In this document: piece by piece, positions 43,304 to 52,376 of the stretch
How positions within the stretch are numbered: the stretch's first letter is position 1
How the letters are laid out: each line of letters starts with the position of its first letter
Assembly (NCBI RefSeq): GCF_030035605.1
Contig: NZ_CP106736.1
Span: 1,054,001-1,118,000, forward strand
Origin: Silvimonas soli
Lineage (GTDB): Bacteria; Pseudomonadota; Gammaproteobacteria; Burkholderiales; Chitinibacteraceae
DNA: 64,000 bases
Reading direction: 5' to 3'
Notes under the pieces: generated by a model
Databases searched by the model: none
The model's input: the letters and a program-made list of their open reading frames with translations, nothing else
Told to the model about the DNA's origin: nothing
Position numbers and translations under genes: made by a program

Positions 43304-45331
43304 ATGCCCCAAACCAATCCACTGCTCGATTTTTCCGGCCTGCCGCGTTATGCCGAAATCCGCCCGGAACATATCACCCCCGCGCTGGATGTCTTGCTGC
43401 AAGCAGCGGCCCAAGCCGTAAAAGCAGCAGAAGTGCTGACTAACCCGACATGGGACAGTTTTGTGGTGCCGCTGGATCAAACGCTGGAAAATCTGGGCCG
43501 CGCCTGGGGCACCGTCGGGCACCTGGAAAGCGTGGTCAATACGCCGGAACTGCGTGAAGCCTACAACGGCAATATCCCGCGCATCTCCAATTTCTTTACC
43601 GAACTGGCACAGAACGAGGCGCTGTACGCGCACTACAAAACCATTGCTGCCAGCCCGGAATATACCGCTTTTACCGAAGCGCGCCGCGTGGTGATTGACC
43701 ATGCGCTACGCGACTTCCGCTTGTCTGGCGCCGAATTGCCGCCCGCCCAGAAAGAACGTTTTAAAGAGATCGCCGAAAAGCTTTCGGAACTGACCACGCG
43801 CTTTTCGCAAAACGTGCTGGATGCCACTGACGAATTTGCGCTGTTTATTGATGACGCCAAAGAGCTTGATGGCCTGCCTGCAGATAACCTCGCCGCCGCT
43901 CGTGCTGCGGCCCAAGCCGACGACAAACCCGGTTACAAGCTCACGCTGAAAATGCCGAGTTATTTTCCGGTCATGCAATACGCCACCAACCGTGCGCTGC
44001 GGGAAAAGCTGTATCGGGCGTACGCCACGCGCGCGGCTGAGTTTGGCAAGGATGACTGGAACAACTCGCCGCTGATCGAGCAAATCCATACCCTGCGTCA
44101 GGAAGCCGCAGTACTGCTGGGTTTTGCCAATTTCGGTCAAGAGTCGCTGGCCACCAAAATGGCCGATTCCCCGGCTGAAGTGCTCGATTTCCTGCGTGAT
44201 CTGGGCCATCGCGCCAAGCCATTCATGCAGGCGGATCGCGTTGAACTACTGCGCTTTGCCCAGGATGAACTTGGCCTGGATAAGCTGGAATCGTGGGATC
44301 AAACCTTTGTCGCAGAAAAACTGCGCGAAGCGCGTTATGCGTTCTCCGAACAAGAAGTAAAACAGTATTTCACCGAGCCAACCGTCATCGCCGGTTTGTT
44401 CCATCTAGTCGAAACGCTATACGGCCTGCAATTTGTGGCGGCCGAAGCGCCCGTCTGGCATCCGGATGTGCGCTATTTCGAATTGCGCAACAAGGATGGC
44501 AGCCTGGTTGGCGGCCTGTATATGGATATGTACGCGCGCGAAGGCAAGCAAGGCGGCGCGTGGATGAACGAAGTGCGCAGCCGTCATCTATTGCCGGATG
44601 GCAGCGTGCAAACGCCAGTCGCGCTGATTGTGTGCAACTTTGCCCAAGGCGTGGATGGCAAACCCGCGCTGCTGCCGCACGATGACGTCATCACACTGTT
44701 CCACGAAACCGGCCACGCTTTACACCACTTACTGACTGAGGTGGACGAGCGTGATGTGTCCGGCATTAACGGCGTGGAATGGGATGCGGTTGAACTGCCA
44801 AGCCAGTTTATGGAAAACTTCTGCTGGGAATGGCAACTGCTGCCGCAACTGACCAAACATGTGGAAACCGGGGAATCGTTGCCCGAGCCGCTGTTTGAGA
44901 AAATGCTGGCGGCGAAGAACTTCCTCTCTGGCACCGGCATGATCCGCCAGATTGTGTTCTCCATTTTCGATATGGAACTGCATATGGATACGGTCGGCCC
45001 GCAAGCTTTGCAGCGCTACTTCAAGCTGCTGACCGAATTCGACGCCCCGGCCGTGCCGGAATATCACCGCTTCCCCAATAGCTTCAGCCATATCTTTGCT
45101 GGCGGTTATGCTGCCGGTTATTACAGCTACAAATGGGCGGAAGTGCTGTCGGCGGATGCTTATGCCGCGTTTGAAGAATCCGGCGTGTTGAACCCGCAAA
45201 CCGGCGCGCGTTTCCGACAGGAAGTGCTGGCGCGTGGCGGCAGTCGGCCAGCGCTGGAGTCATTCATCGCCTTCCGTGGTCGTGCACCGCAAACCGACGC
45301 ACTGCTGCGCCATAACGGGCTGGCTAGCTAA
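43304..45331 (+). CDS. prlC: Oligopeptidase A (M3 zinc metallopeptidase PrlC)
   Basis: Cytoplasmic zinc peptidase that degrades signal peptides and other short peptides. The 675 residues have the zinc motif HETGH beginning at His467 (LFHETGHALHHLL) with the downstream Glu in GVEWDAVELPSQFMENF, and the M3 C-terminal segments YHRFPNSFSHIFAGGYAAGY and YSYKWAEVLSADAYA. The length is typical of OpdA. The 186-base gap upstream shows no gene. Confidence 0.96.
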   Translation: MPQTNPLLDFSGLPRYAEIRPEHITPALDVLLQAAAQAVKAAEVLTNPTWDSFVVPLDQTLENLGRAWGTVGHLESVVNTPELREAYNGNIPRISNFFTELAQNEALYAHYKTIAASPEYTAFTEARRVVIDHALRDFRLSGAELPPAQKERFKEIAEKLSELTTRFSQNVLDATDEFALFIDDAKELDGLPADNLAAARAAAQADDKPGYKLTLKMPSYFPVMQYATNRALREKLYRAYATRAAEFGKDDWNNSPLIEQIHTLRQEAAVLLGFANFGQESLATKMADSPAEVLDFLRDLGHRAKPFMQADRVELLRFAQDELGLDKLESWDQTFVAEKLREARYAFSEQEVKQYFTEPTVIAGLFHLVETLYGLQFVAAEAPVWHPDVRYFELRNKDGSLVGGLYMDMYAREGKQGGAWMNEVRSRHLLPDGSVQTPVALIVCNFAQGVDGKPALLPHDDVITLFHETGHALHHLLTEVDERDVSGINGVEWDAVELPSQFMENFCWEWQLLPQLTKHVETGESLPEPLFEKMLAAKNFLSGTGMIRQIVFSIFDMELHMDTVGPQALQRYFKLLTEFDAPAVPEYHRFPNSFSHIFAGGYAAGYYSYKWAEVLSADAYAAFEESGVLNPQTGARFRQEVLARGGSRPALESFIAFRGRAPQTDALLRHNGLAS

Positions 45332-45363
45332 GGCGGCGATACGGCTCTGGTTCTACTGCAAAC

Positions 45364-45392
45364 AAAAAAGCCAGGCATTGCCTGGCTTTTTT
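45364..45392. terminator. Bidirectional terminator between prlC and bpt
   Basis: Perfect 13-bp stem AAAAAAGCCAGGC / GCCTGGCTTTTTT with a three-base loop between convergent genes. Confidence 0.94.
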
Positions 45393-45445
45393 GTTTGCCG
45401 ACCATTCGGTGCGACCTGATCGGGCCTACTTTGATAATCCGCGCT

Positions 45446-46189
45446 TCACCGCGTTTTGGTGGTCGCCGGCAACTCAGCCAGCCGCTGCCACTCGCCATTC
45501 ACCAGCCCTTCCATTGGTTGATAACGCGTCTTGTAGGCCATCTTGCGGCAATCTTCGATCCAGTATCCCAGGTACAGATACGGCAAGCCAAGCTGGCGGG
45601 CCAGTCCCACTTGCCACAGGATATTGAACACGCCAAAGCTGGCGCCCACAGCATCCGGATCGTAAAACGTGTAGACCGACGATAAACCGTCATCCAGTTG
45701 GTCGATCAGGCTGACCATACGCACGCCCGTGTCATCACGAAACTCAGCCAGAAAGCTGGCGACGTTACTTTTGAGGATGAAATTCTCGTATTGCTCGCGG
45801 TTATCCTGGTCCATGCCACCGCCCGCATGGCGCACCAGTTGATAGCGCTGATACAACTGGAAATGCGCCTCGGAATATTCCAGTCCCAACAAACGGGTTT
45901 TGAGATTGCCATGCAGTTTCTGCGCCCGGCGCTGGGCGCGATCTGGCGTGAAGTCGGCAGTGGGGATACGCACTGGCACGCACGCTTGGCAATGATCACA
46001 ATGCGGACGGTAAACAAACTGGCCACTGCGCCGAAAACCATGCAGCACCAGTTGGCTGTAGGTCCTGGCATCAATCAGTTCAGAGGGCACCGCTACTTGC
46101 GAGCGTGCCATGCGCTCGGGCAGGTAGCTGCACGGATAAGAAGTAGTCGCGTAAAACTGCAGCTGCAGCGTGTGGCCACGCGGATTCAT
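45446..46189 (-). CDS. bpt: Aspartate/glutamate leucyltransferase Bpt
   Basis: N-end-rule enzyme that adds leucine from Leu-tRNA to proteins starting with Asp or Glu, marking them for ClpAP. The 247 residues carry the ATE/Bpt signatures: an early Cys in TTSYPCSYLPERMARSQVAV, GFRRSGQFVYRPHCDHCQAC, and DPDAVGASFGVFNILWQVGLA. It follows aat directly with a one-base gap, so both transferases of the pathway are co-expressed. Confidence 0.94.
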   Translation of the reverse strand: MNPRGHTLQLQFYATTSYPCSYLPERMARSQVAVPSELIDARTYSQLVLHGFRRSGQFVYRPHCDHCQACVPVRIPTADFTPDRAQRRAQKLHGNLKTRLLGLEYSEAHFQLYQRYQLVRHAGGGMDQDNREQYENFILKSNVASFLAEFRDDTGVRMVSLIDQLDDGLSSVYTFYDPDAVGASFGVFNILWQVGLARQLGLPYLYLGYWIEDCRKMAYKTRYQPMEGLVNGEWQRLAELPATTKTR

Positions 46190-46190
46190 A

Positions 46191-46892
46191 TCAGCTTCCC
46201 GGATTATGGAAATCGTATTGCCAGCGGCCCGGTTCTCGGTGTGCGGCAGTCAGCCGGGTCAGATTTTCTATAAACAGACTGCGCTCGATCTCGCTCGCAC
46301 CGAAGCGCGCCAAGTGTTCAGTATGCATCTGGCAATCGATCATGCCAAATCCTTGCGACTGCAAATACTGAACCAGATGCACAAAGGCGAGCTTGGACGC
46401 ATCGGGTCGGCTGGCAAACATGGATTCGCCATAAAACATATTGCCGATGGCAACGCCGTACAGGCCGCCGACCAACTCGCCATCCATCCAGCATTCGGCG
46501 CTGTGGGCATAACCCAAATCGTGCAACTGGCCATAACCGCCGCGGATTTCATCGCTGATCCAGGTCAGATCTTCGCCTTGGCGCGGTGCGGCGCAGCCTT
46601 GCATGACTTGATCAAACGCTTGATCAAAGGAGATGCGATAAGGCTTGTTGCGCAGTGTTTTACCTAAAGAAACAGGGACATGCAGCGCGGCAGGGATGAG
46701 TACCATGCGCGGATCCGGGCTCCACCACAAGATGGGTTCGCCCGGCATATACCAAGGGAAAATGCCTTGCCGGTAGGCAGCTAGCAAGCGCGGCGCAGAT
46801 AGATCGCCGCCCGCTGCCAGCAAACCATTGGGCTCACGCAGCGCGTGCTGCAATGGCGGAAAGCGCTCAGTGTCATCCAGCCAGCCGATCAC
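46191..46892 (-). CDS. aat: Leucyl/phenylalanyl-tRNA-protein transferase Aat
   Basis: Adds Leu or Phe to proteins with N-terminal Lys or Arg. The 233 residues have WLDDTERFPPLQHALREPNG, GIFPWY, WWSPDPRMVL, SAECW and the GMIDCQMHTEHLARFGA motif of the family. The GTG at 46892 is chosen: it gives the standard opening and has a GGGGGAGGG ribosome site six bases ahead; a TTG seven codons upstream would place that site inside the gene. Confidence 0.94.
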   Translation of the reverse strand: MIGWLDDTERFPPLQHALREPNGLLAAGGDLSAPRLLAAYRQGIFPWYMPGEPILWWSPDPRMVLIPAALHVPVSLGKTLRNKPYRISFDQAFDQVMQGCAAPRQGEDLTWISDEIRGGYGQLHDLGYAHSAECWMDGELVGGLYGVAIGNMFYGESMFASRPDASKLAFVHLVQYLQSQGFGMIDCQMHTEHLARFGASEIERSLFIENLTRLTAAHREPGRWQYDFHNPGS

Positions 46893-46953
46893 CCGCGCCC
46901 TCCCCCGATACAACGGTACAACTGATAAACGGTCAGGTTATCGATGCAGGTTT

Positions 46954-47370
46954 TTACTTGATGCGGCAATCGGCACACAAACCGTACAGATACATTTCGT
47001 GATCCTGGATTTCAAAATTGTGCTTAAGCGCAATGGCGTCCTGGCGTTTCTCGATTTCCGGATCGCAAAACTCTTCTACCTTGCCGCACTTCAGGCAAAC
47101 CAGATGATCATGGTGACCGCCTTGATTCATTTCAAACACGGCTTTGCCGGTTTCAAAGTGATGGCGAACCAGAATCCCGGCCTGTTCAAACTGGGTCAGC
47201 ACCCGGTAAACCGTGGCCAGGCCGATATCAATGTTTTCATTCAGCAGCAGGCGATAGACATCTTCTGCGGTCAGATGGCGTTGCGGGCTGGTTTCGAAAA
47301 GATTGAGAATACGCAGGCGGGGACCGGTGGCTTTCAGCCCCATACCTTTCAAATCAGCGGCAGAACTCAT
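46954..47370 (-). CDS. fur: Ferric uptake regulator Fur
   Basis: Iron-sensing repressor of 138 residues. It shows LKATGPRLRILNLF, the winged helix with NIDIGLATVYRVLTQFEQAG, the metal site HHFETGKAVFE...HHDHLVCLKCG, and a final cysteine pair CADC. It is divergent from bamE with 147 bases between starts, the usual arrangement in betaproteobacteria. Confidence 0.96.
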   Translation of the reverse strand: MSSAADLKGMGLKATGPRLRILNLFETSPQRHLTAEDVYRLLLNENIDIGLATVYRVLTQFEQAGILVRHHFETGKAVFEMNQGGHHDHLVCLKCGKVEEFCDPEIEKRQDAIALKHNFEIQDHEMYLYGLCADCRIK

Positions 47371-47404
47371 GGTGTACCCCGTCGTTAGTTTAGGTCATCG
47401 ACCC

Positions 47405-47426
47405 GGTGCAAATCACAAGTTGCACC
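47405..47426. promoter_or_regulatory. 7-bp inverted repeat in the fur/bamE divergent region
   Basis: GGTGCAA-N8-TTGCACC, a perfect palindrome with 22 bases in all, 35 bases from the fur start. It could be an operator or overlap a promoter. It does not resemble a Fur box. Confidence 0.4.
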
Positions 47427-47517
47427 TGGCGGCTGCGGCAAGCAGCAAGAACAGGTTATGATATAGCGTTTGCCGCACCCGCTCCAACCGACCCACGTTG
47501 TGAAACAGCAAAGACGC

Positions 47518-47994
47518 ATGCATATCAAACCATTTCTCTTAGCAATCGGTACCGCCACAGTGCTGGCCGGTTGCAGTATCGGCAACATTCTCACTCCCTA
47601 CAAACTGGATATTCCACAGGGTAATGAGGTCACCAAAGATCAAGTCGCACAGCTCAAAGAAGGGATGACGCGTACGCAAGTGCGTTTCGTACTGGGCACG
47701 CCACTGCTGACCGATCCTTTCCACGCCAATCGCTGGGACTATATCTACAGCGATGCCAAGGGCGGCAAGCTGCGTGAGAAGCTTACCTTCCACGTGGAGT
47801 TCGAGGGTGACAAACTCAAGAGCTGGGAAGGCGAAACCCTGCCCGCTTCCAAGTTGATCAAGCTGGGCACCGATGGCGCCAGCGCGCCAATGGCACTGGA
47901 CGAACCCGTTGCTGCTGCCGCTGCGTTGTCATCCGCAACGCCAGTAGCGCGCGCTTCGGCAGCTTCTGCAGTGGATGTCGCACCGCTCAAGTAA
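47518..47994 (+). CDS. bamE: Outer membrane assembly lipoprotein BamE (SmpA/OmlA)
   Basis: Lipoprotein of the BAM complex, which inserts beta-barrel proteins. The 158 residues have a lipobox LAGC (Cys19), IPQGNEVTKDQVAQLKEGM, VRFVLGTPLLTDPFHANRWD and YIYSDAKGG, the BamE signature. An Ala-rich tail of about 40 residues follows the conserved domain. The ATG at 47518 places the signal correctly. dapB starts 24 bases after its stop. Confidence 0.94.
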   Translation: MHIKPFLLAIGTATVLAGCSIGNILTPYKLDIPQGNEVTKDQVAQLKEGMTRTQVRFVLGTPLLTDPFHANRWDYIYSDAKGGKLREKLTFHVEFEGDKLKSWEGETLPASKLIKLGTDGASAPMALDEPVAAAAALSSATPVARASAASAVDVAPLK

Positions 47995-48018
47995 TTGCTT
48001 TGTGGAATACGTAAAACC

Positions 48019-48819
48019 ATGTCTTTGAAGATCGCCATTGCCGGCAGCAGCGGACGTATGGGTCGCATGCTGCTTGAAGCCGTTAGCGCGGCACCGGATT
48101 GCCAACTGACCGTGGCGCTTGATCGCGCAGGCAGCCCGGCCTTGGGCCAGGATGCGACCGCCTTCCTGGGCAAAACGTCCGGCGTCCTGATCACTGATGA
48201 TCTGCAAGCGTTGGCGCACGCCGACGTGCTGATCGACTTCACACGCCCGCAAGCCACGCTGGAACACCTCAAGGTCTGCCGCGAACACGGTGTGAGTGTG
48301 GTGATCGGCACAACGGGCTTTGAGCCAGCCGATAAAGATGAAATCAGCGCCGCCGCCAAAGATATTTCAATTGTCTACGCCCAGAACATGAGCGTGGGCG
48401 TGAACCTGGTCTTCAAGTTGCTGGAAGTCGCGGCAAAGTCTCTGGCTACCGGTTACGACATCGAGATCGTCGAAATGCATCACCGTATGAAAGTGGATGC
48501 GCCTTCCGGCACCGCCCTGCGCATGGGCGAAGTGGTTGCCGGCGCCTTGGGCCGGGATCTCAAAGAAGTCGCCGTGTACGACCGCGAAGGCATTACCGGT
48601 GAACGCGATCCATCCTCTATCGGATTTGCCACATTGCGTGGCGGCGACGTGGTGGGTGATCACACGGTGGTGTTTGCAGGCATGGGCGAGCGGGTTGAGA
48701 TTACCCACAAGGCATCCAGCCGCATCATTTACTCTCAAGGCTCATTACGCGCCGCGCGGTTTCTGGCGGACAAGCCCACCGGCTTGTTCGATATGCAAGA
48801 TGTGCTAGGTTTACGCTAA
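48019..48819 (+). CDS. dapB: 4-hydroxy-tetrahydrodipicolinate reductase DapB
   Basis: NAD(P)H-dependent step of lysine and diaminopimelate synthesis. The 266 residues show the cofactor loop IAGSSGRMGRML, VLIDFTRPQATLEH, GTTGFEPADK, EMHHRMKVDAPSGTAL with the catalytic His and Lys, and GDHTVVFAG. The ATG at 48019 is preferred over one eight codons upstream. It probably shares the bamE transcript. Confidence 0.97.
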   Translation: MSLKIAIAGSSGRMGRMLLEAVSAAPDCQLTVALDRAGSPALGQDATAFLGKTSGVLITDDLQALAHADVLIDFTRPQATLEHLKVCREHGVSVVIGTTGFEPADKDEISAAAKDISIVYAQNMSVGVNLVFKLLEVAAKSLATGYDIEIVEMHHRMKVDAPSGTALRMGEVVAGALGRDLKEVAVYDREGITGERDPSSIGFATLRGGDVVGDHTVVFAGMGERVEITHKASSRIIYSQGSLRAARFLADKPTGLFDMQDVLGLR

Positions 48820-48830
48820 CAAACACGTCA

Positions 48831-48866
48831 ATGGCCCAACCCTTACCGGTTGGGCCATTTGCATTG
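48831..48866 (+). terminator. Terminator of the bamE-dapB transcript
   Basis: 11-bp stem ATGGCCCAACC / GGTTGGGCCAT with a six-base loop and a T-rich tail (TTGCATTGTTG), 12 bases after the dapB stop. Confidence 0.8.
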
Positions 48867-48935
48867 TTGTTAAGCAAAGGTTAAGCCCTTCAGTCGCACT
48901 ATCATGCCACCTGCAAATCTGGAGAATTCCCGTTC

Positions 48936-49469
48936 ATGGCTATCCGTCAAAGCCGTTACTCCCCGGGCCTGGTGACACTACACTGGCTGATCTTTTTACT
49001 CTTCGTCGTAGCACTCGCGGCGATTGAGATCCGCAGCTTTGTTCCCAAAGGCGACCCGTTACGCAGCACATTGGCACTGGTGCATATGACCGCCGGGCAA
49101 CTGGTGCTGTTGTTGGCAGTAGTACGCGTGTACCTGCGCTTTACCCAACCCGTGCCCGCCGCTCTGCCCGGCCCAACCTGGCAAAAGCTCGCCTCAGGTG
49201 TGTTGCATCTGGTGTTGTATGCGGTGATGTTTGCTTTACCGCTGGCCGGGATCATCTTTGTACAGGCAGGTGGGCGCGAGATTTCCTTTTTTGGCCTCAC
49301 CCTGCCGCATCTGATTGCCGCCAACCCGGACCTGCGTAGCCCGGTTAAAGAAGTGCATGAATTTATCGGCAACGCGGTTTATTACCTCGTTGGAGTGCAT
49401 ATTCTGGCTGCTTTGTGGCATCAGTTTGCGGTCAAAGACGGTGTGTTGAGCCGCATGCGCTTGCGTTAA
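48936..49469 (+). CDS. Cytochrome b561 (diheme membrane protein, CybB-like)
   Basis: Four-helix inner-membrane b-type cytochrome of 177 residues that can oxidise ubiquinol and reduce superoxide in related proteins. Haem-ligand histidines fit those in VTLHWLIFLL, ALVHMTAGQ, KEVHEFIGN and LVGVHILAALWHQF, spaced as in the family. It stands alone between two terminators. Confidence 0.92.
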   Translation: MAIRQSRYSPGLVTLHWLIFLLFVVALAAIEIRSFVPKGDPLRSTLALVHMTAGQLVLLLAVVRVYLRFTQPVPAALPGPTWQKLASGVLHLVLYAVMFALPLAGIIFVQAGGREISFFGLTLPHLIAANPDLRSPVKEVHEFIGNAVYYLVGVHILAALWHQFAVKDGVLSRMRLR

Positions 49470-49486
49470 GCCGCACTCGCAGACGC

Positions 49487-49516
49487 AAAAAAGGCATCCC
49501 GCAGGATGCCTTTTTT
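49487..49516. terminator. Bidirectional terminator after cytochrome b561
   Basis: 13-bp stem AAAAAAGGCATCC / GGATGCCTTTTTT with a four-base loop between convergent genes. Confidence 0.94.
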
Positions 49517-49530
49517 GTTGTCCAACATGA

Positions 49531-50697
49531 TCAAGCCGCGCTGCCTGCAGCAAAGCCGGACGACCACGCCCACTGAAAGTTGTAACCGCCCAGCCAGCCG
49601 GTCACATCTACCACTTCGCCAATGAAGTACAAACCAGGCACCGCTTTGGCCATCATGGTTTTTGAATCCAGCTGCCGTGTATCCACCCCGCCGCGCGTCA
49701 CCTCGGCTTTTTTGTAGCCCACTGAACCAGAAGGGATGATCTGCCAGTTTTGTAAAGCCGGCGCCAGGCTCGCCAATTGCTTGGGACTGTATTGCTTGAG
49801 CGGCAAGTTCTGCCCCCAGCGAGCAACAAACGCCTGCACAAAACTGCGCGGCAAGCGTTCTGACAAGACGGTCACTAGATGTGCATCACGGCTAGCTTCA
49901 GCCAACCATTCCGCAACGTCCACATCGGGTAGCAAGTTGATGGTAATCGGCTGGCCCGCCCGCCAGTATGAAGATATCTGCAAAATCGCCGGGCCGGAAA
50001 CGCCTTTATGCGTGAGCAAGATCGCCTCGCGAAAGCGCCCTTTGCCGCAGCTGACTTCAACATCATCAATCGCCACGCCCGCCAGTTCAGTCCACAAATC
50101 TTGCGGCTGGAAAGTCAGCGGTACCAGCGCGGCAAAGGTCGGCACGATGCCTAAATCAAACTGTTTGGCGACTTCATAACCCCAAGCGGTCGCGCCAATC
50201 TGCGGAATCGACAAGCCACCGCTGGCGACCACCAGCGAAGCGCATCGCCAGGTTTCACTGGCCGTTTCCACCTCAAAACCACCGTCCACTTGATGCACCG
50301 CCAGCACCGCGGTGCCCATTCGCCAGATCGTGCCACCGGCGTCGACCTCGGCCTTGAGCATATCGATAATGGCTTGCGAGCCATCATCGCAAAACAACTG
50401 ACCCAGCGTTTTCTCGTGATAACGCAACTGGTAGCGATTCATCAGCTTGATGAAGTCGTGCTGCGTATACCGCGCCAACGCTGATTTCACGTAATGCGGG
50501 TTTTCCGAGAGATAACATTCGGGGCGCGCATCCAGATTAGTGAAATTGCAGCGCCCGCCGCCCGAGATCCGGATTTTCTCGGCCAGCTTGGTGGCGTGAT
50601 CAATCAACAGCACCTTGCGACCACGCTGGGCGGCAGTGGCCGCACACATCATGCCGGCGGCACCTGCGCCTACTACGACTACGTCACATGCTGGCAT
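49531..50697 (-). CDS. HI0933/BaiN family NAD(P)/FAD-dependent oxidoreductase
   Basis: Flavoprotein of 388 residues of the YhiN/HI0933 type. FAD-binding VVVGAGAAGMMCA at the N-terminus, the family signature KIRISGGGRCNFTN, SLVVASGGLSIPQIGATAWGY, ILLTHKGVSGPAILQIS and the C-terminal GLYFIGEVVDVTGWLGGYN with QWAWSSGFAAG are all present. The physiological substrate of the family is not settled (bile-acid reductase BaiN is one member). The start lies beside a repeat-filled intergenic region. Confidence 0.92.
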   Translation of the reverse strand: MPACDVVVVGAGAAGMMCAATAAQRGRKVLLIDHATKLAEKIRISGGGRCNFTNLDARPECYLSENPHYVKSALARYTQHDFIKLMNRYQLRYHEKTLGQLFCDDGSQAIIDMLKAEVDAGGTIWRMGTAVLAVHQVDGGFEVETASETWRCASLVVASGGLSIPQIGATAWGYEVAKQFDLGIVPTFAALVPLTFQPQDLWTELAGVAIDDVEVSCGKGRFREAILLTHKGVSGPAILQISSYWRAGQPITINLLPDVDVAEWLAEASRDAHLVTVLSERLPRSFVQAFVARWGQNLPLKQYSPKQLASLAPALQNWQIIPSGSVGYKKAEVTRGGVDTRQLDSKTMMAKAVPGLYFIGEVVDVTGWLGGYNFQWAWSSGFAAGSAA

Positions 50698-50869
50698 GAA
50701 GCTTGGCCTTGTTGGAGTAAGGGTGGGATTTTAAATGGTTATGGCCGGTTTGATGCGTTTGGTGGCTGCCAAATGCGGGGAGGTAGTACCAAGGGACGGA
50801 AAACACACCTCTGTTGGCGGGCAGTGCCTGTTTATTGTTGCCGCTGCGGGCAACCACCAGTGCACAAGA

Positions 50870-50900
50870 TTCCCGCCAAGGGGACCGCCGAGGTCGGGAA
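50870..50900. repeat. dRS3-like palindrome with expanded spacer
   Basis: TTCCCG (50870-50875) and CGGGAA (50895-50900), preceded by A and followed by TGACGA like the copy at 36130-36147, but with a 19-base loop. It again sits just before a copy of the dispersed repeat. Confidence 0.5.
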
Positions 50901-50968
50901 TGACGAGGTAGTTGGGATGCGAAGAGCTGGCGCTCTTGCTCTTGCATCTGACCTAGGCATACCGTTAT

Positions 50969-51268
50969 GCAAACCACGCCGACCGAGAGCCGGAGACCTT
51001 AGGCTCCGGCCAACCAAGGGAACGGCGGAGCCGCGCAAAGAACTTAAGCAAACAGACGGTTTGCTTCGGCTTTTGACGTTGGGCCCCCTTGCGGCAGCGG
51101 GGTCGCCTTTCTTTTGGTTTCTTTTCTTTGGCGACGCAAAGAAAAGAAACGTGCTCCCGGTCACCACCGGGTATCAAATGCCTTTCAACACCGTGCCGAA
51201 GGCACTGACAAACAGCGCTCCGTTGAAACATAGCTCTCTGGATTCTCACTACGTTTCATCCGGGCTAC
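50969..51268 (+). repeat. Dispersed structured repeat, copy C
   Basis: About 300 bp with the same order as copy B: GCAAACCACGCCGACCGAGA, H1 GCCGGAG / CTCCGGC (50989-51010), the GGGGTCGCC box (51099-51119), the 14-bp hairpin H3 (51117-51150), H4 CCCGGT-CACC-ACCGGG (51156-51171), H5 GTGCC-GAA-GGCAC (51193-51205), and the end module GGATTCTCAC...ATCCGGGCTAC. Bases 51085-51157 are identical to 36322-36394 in copy B. Confidence 0.85.
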
Positions 51269-51353
51269 AACCATCCATTCAACAACAAACGGCTCTGCAG
51301 GGTGAGCTACGCCTCATCAGCTAACCCACCCAACAAAACAGCCACAACCTCAC

Positions 51354-52376
51354 TCAAAAATAAACAATCCCCATCGCCCGCTTCACCGCATCCAGCGTCG
51401 CTGCGGTTTGCTCACGGGCTTTGTCAGTCCCCTGCCGCAGAATTTCCATCACCGCAGCCGGGTCCGCTGCCAGCGCTTCGCGACGAGTACGGATCGGCTC
51501 CAGGAGGGCTTGCAAGCGTTCTTCCAGGTAACGTTTGATCACGCTATCGCCCAAGCCACCGCGCTGATAGTGCGCTTTGAATTCGGCAACCTTTTCAATA
51601 TCGGTATCAAACACATCCAGATAGGTGAACACCACATTGCCTTCCACCTGGCCCGGATCAGCGACGCGCAGGTGGTTGGGGTCGGTGTACATCATCTTCA
51701 CGGCTTTGCTGATTTCGTCGGCACTGGCGCCCAGCGTGAGCGAGTTGCCTAACGATTTGGACATCTTGGCCTTGCCATCAATACCCGGCAGGCGCGAGCC
51801 GTTTTCCGGCACCAGCGCGCGGCATTCCACCAGAATTTCAGCGTCCACGCTGGCGTTGAACTTGCGCACCACTTCATTGGTTTGCTCGATCATCGGAATC
51901 TGATCCGCACCGACCGGCACCACTGTGGCCTTGAACGCAGTGATATCAGCAGCCTGCGCCACCGGATAAGTCATGAACCCAGCCGGGATATCACGCTCAA
52001 AACCGCGCAGTTTGATTTCGTCTTTGATGGTCGGGTTGCGTTCCAGCCGCGCCACGGTGACCAGATTCAAATAATACGAGAATAGTTCGGTCAGTTCCGG
52101 CACCAGGCTCTGGATAAAGATGGTGCTTTTGGCCGGATCAATACCCACTGCCAGGTAATCCAGCGCCACTTGAATGACGTTGTCGCGCACCTTGGCGATA
52201 TTGCCCATGTTATCGGTCAGCGCCTGGGCATCAGCCAGCAACAAATATTGTTTACAGACATCCTGCAGGCGCACACGGTTTTGCAGCGAGCCGACAAAGT
52301 GACCCAAATGCAAAGGACCGGTGGTGCGATCGCCGGTCAGGATGATGTCGTTGGAAGTTACAGCTGGGGCAGACAT
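51354..52376 (-). CDS. trpS: Tryptophan-tRNA ligase TrpS
   Basis: Charges tRNA-Trp. The 340-residue class I synthetase has a HIGH-like motif PLHLGH at 21-26 (TTGPLHLGHFVGSL), a KMSKS loop (DGKAKMSKSLGNSL) and the TrpRS segment PVGADQIPMIEQTNEVVRKF. A CCGGAGA site lies before the ATG at 52376. A terminator-like hairpin lies in its leader. Confidence 0.96.
   Translation of the reverse strand: MSAPAVTSNDIILTGDRTTGPLHLGHFVGSLQNRVRLQDVCKQYLLLADAQALTDNMGNIAKVRDNVIQVALDYLAVGIDPAKSTIFIQSLVPELTELFSYYLNLVTVARLERNPTIKDEIKLRGFERDIPAGFMTYPVAQAADITAFKATVVPVGADQIPMIEQTNEVVRKFNASVDAEILVECRALVPENGSRLPGIDGKAKMSKSLGNSLTLGASADEISKAVKMMYTDPNHLRVADPGQVEGNVVFTYLDVFDTDIEKVAEFKAHYQRGGLGDSVIKRYLEERLQALLEPIRTRREALAADPAAVMEILRQGTDKAREQTAATLDAVKRAMGIVYF

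Larger units (their letters stand above)
50698..51353. other. 656-base gene-free interval holding repeat copy C
   Basis: Between the HI0933-type gene start and the trpS 3' end. It contains a long-spaced dRS3-like palindrome (50870-50900) and the dispersed repeat copy C (50969-51268). Frames that cross it translate the repeat and show no gene family. Confidence 0.8.

Noticed and set aside
50494..51324. 276-residue plus-strand frame running into repeat copy C
   Set aside because: First part is antisense to the HI0933-type gene and second part is repeat sequence.
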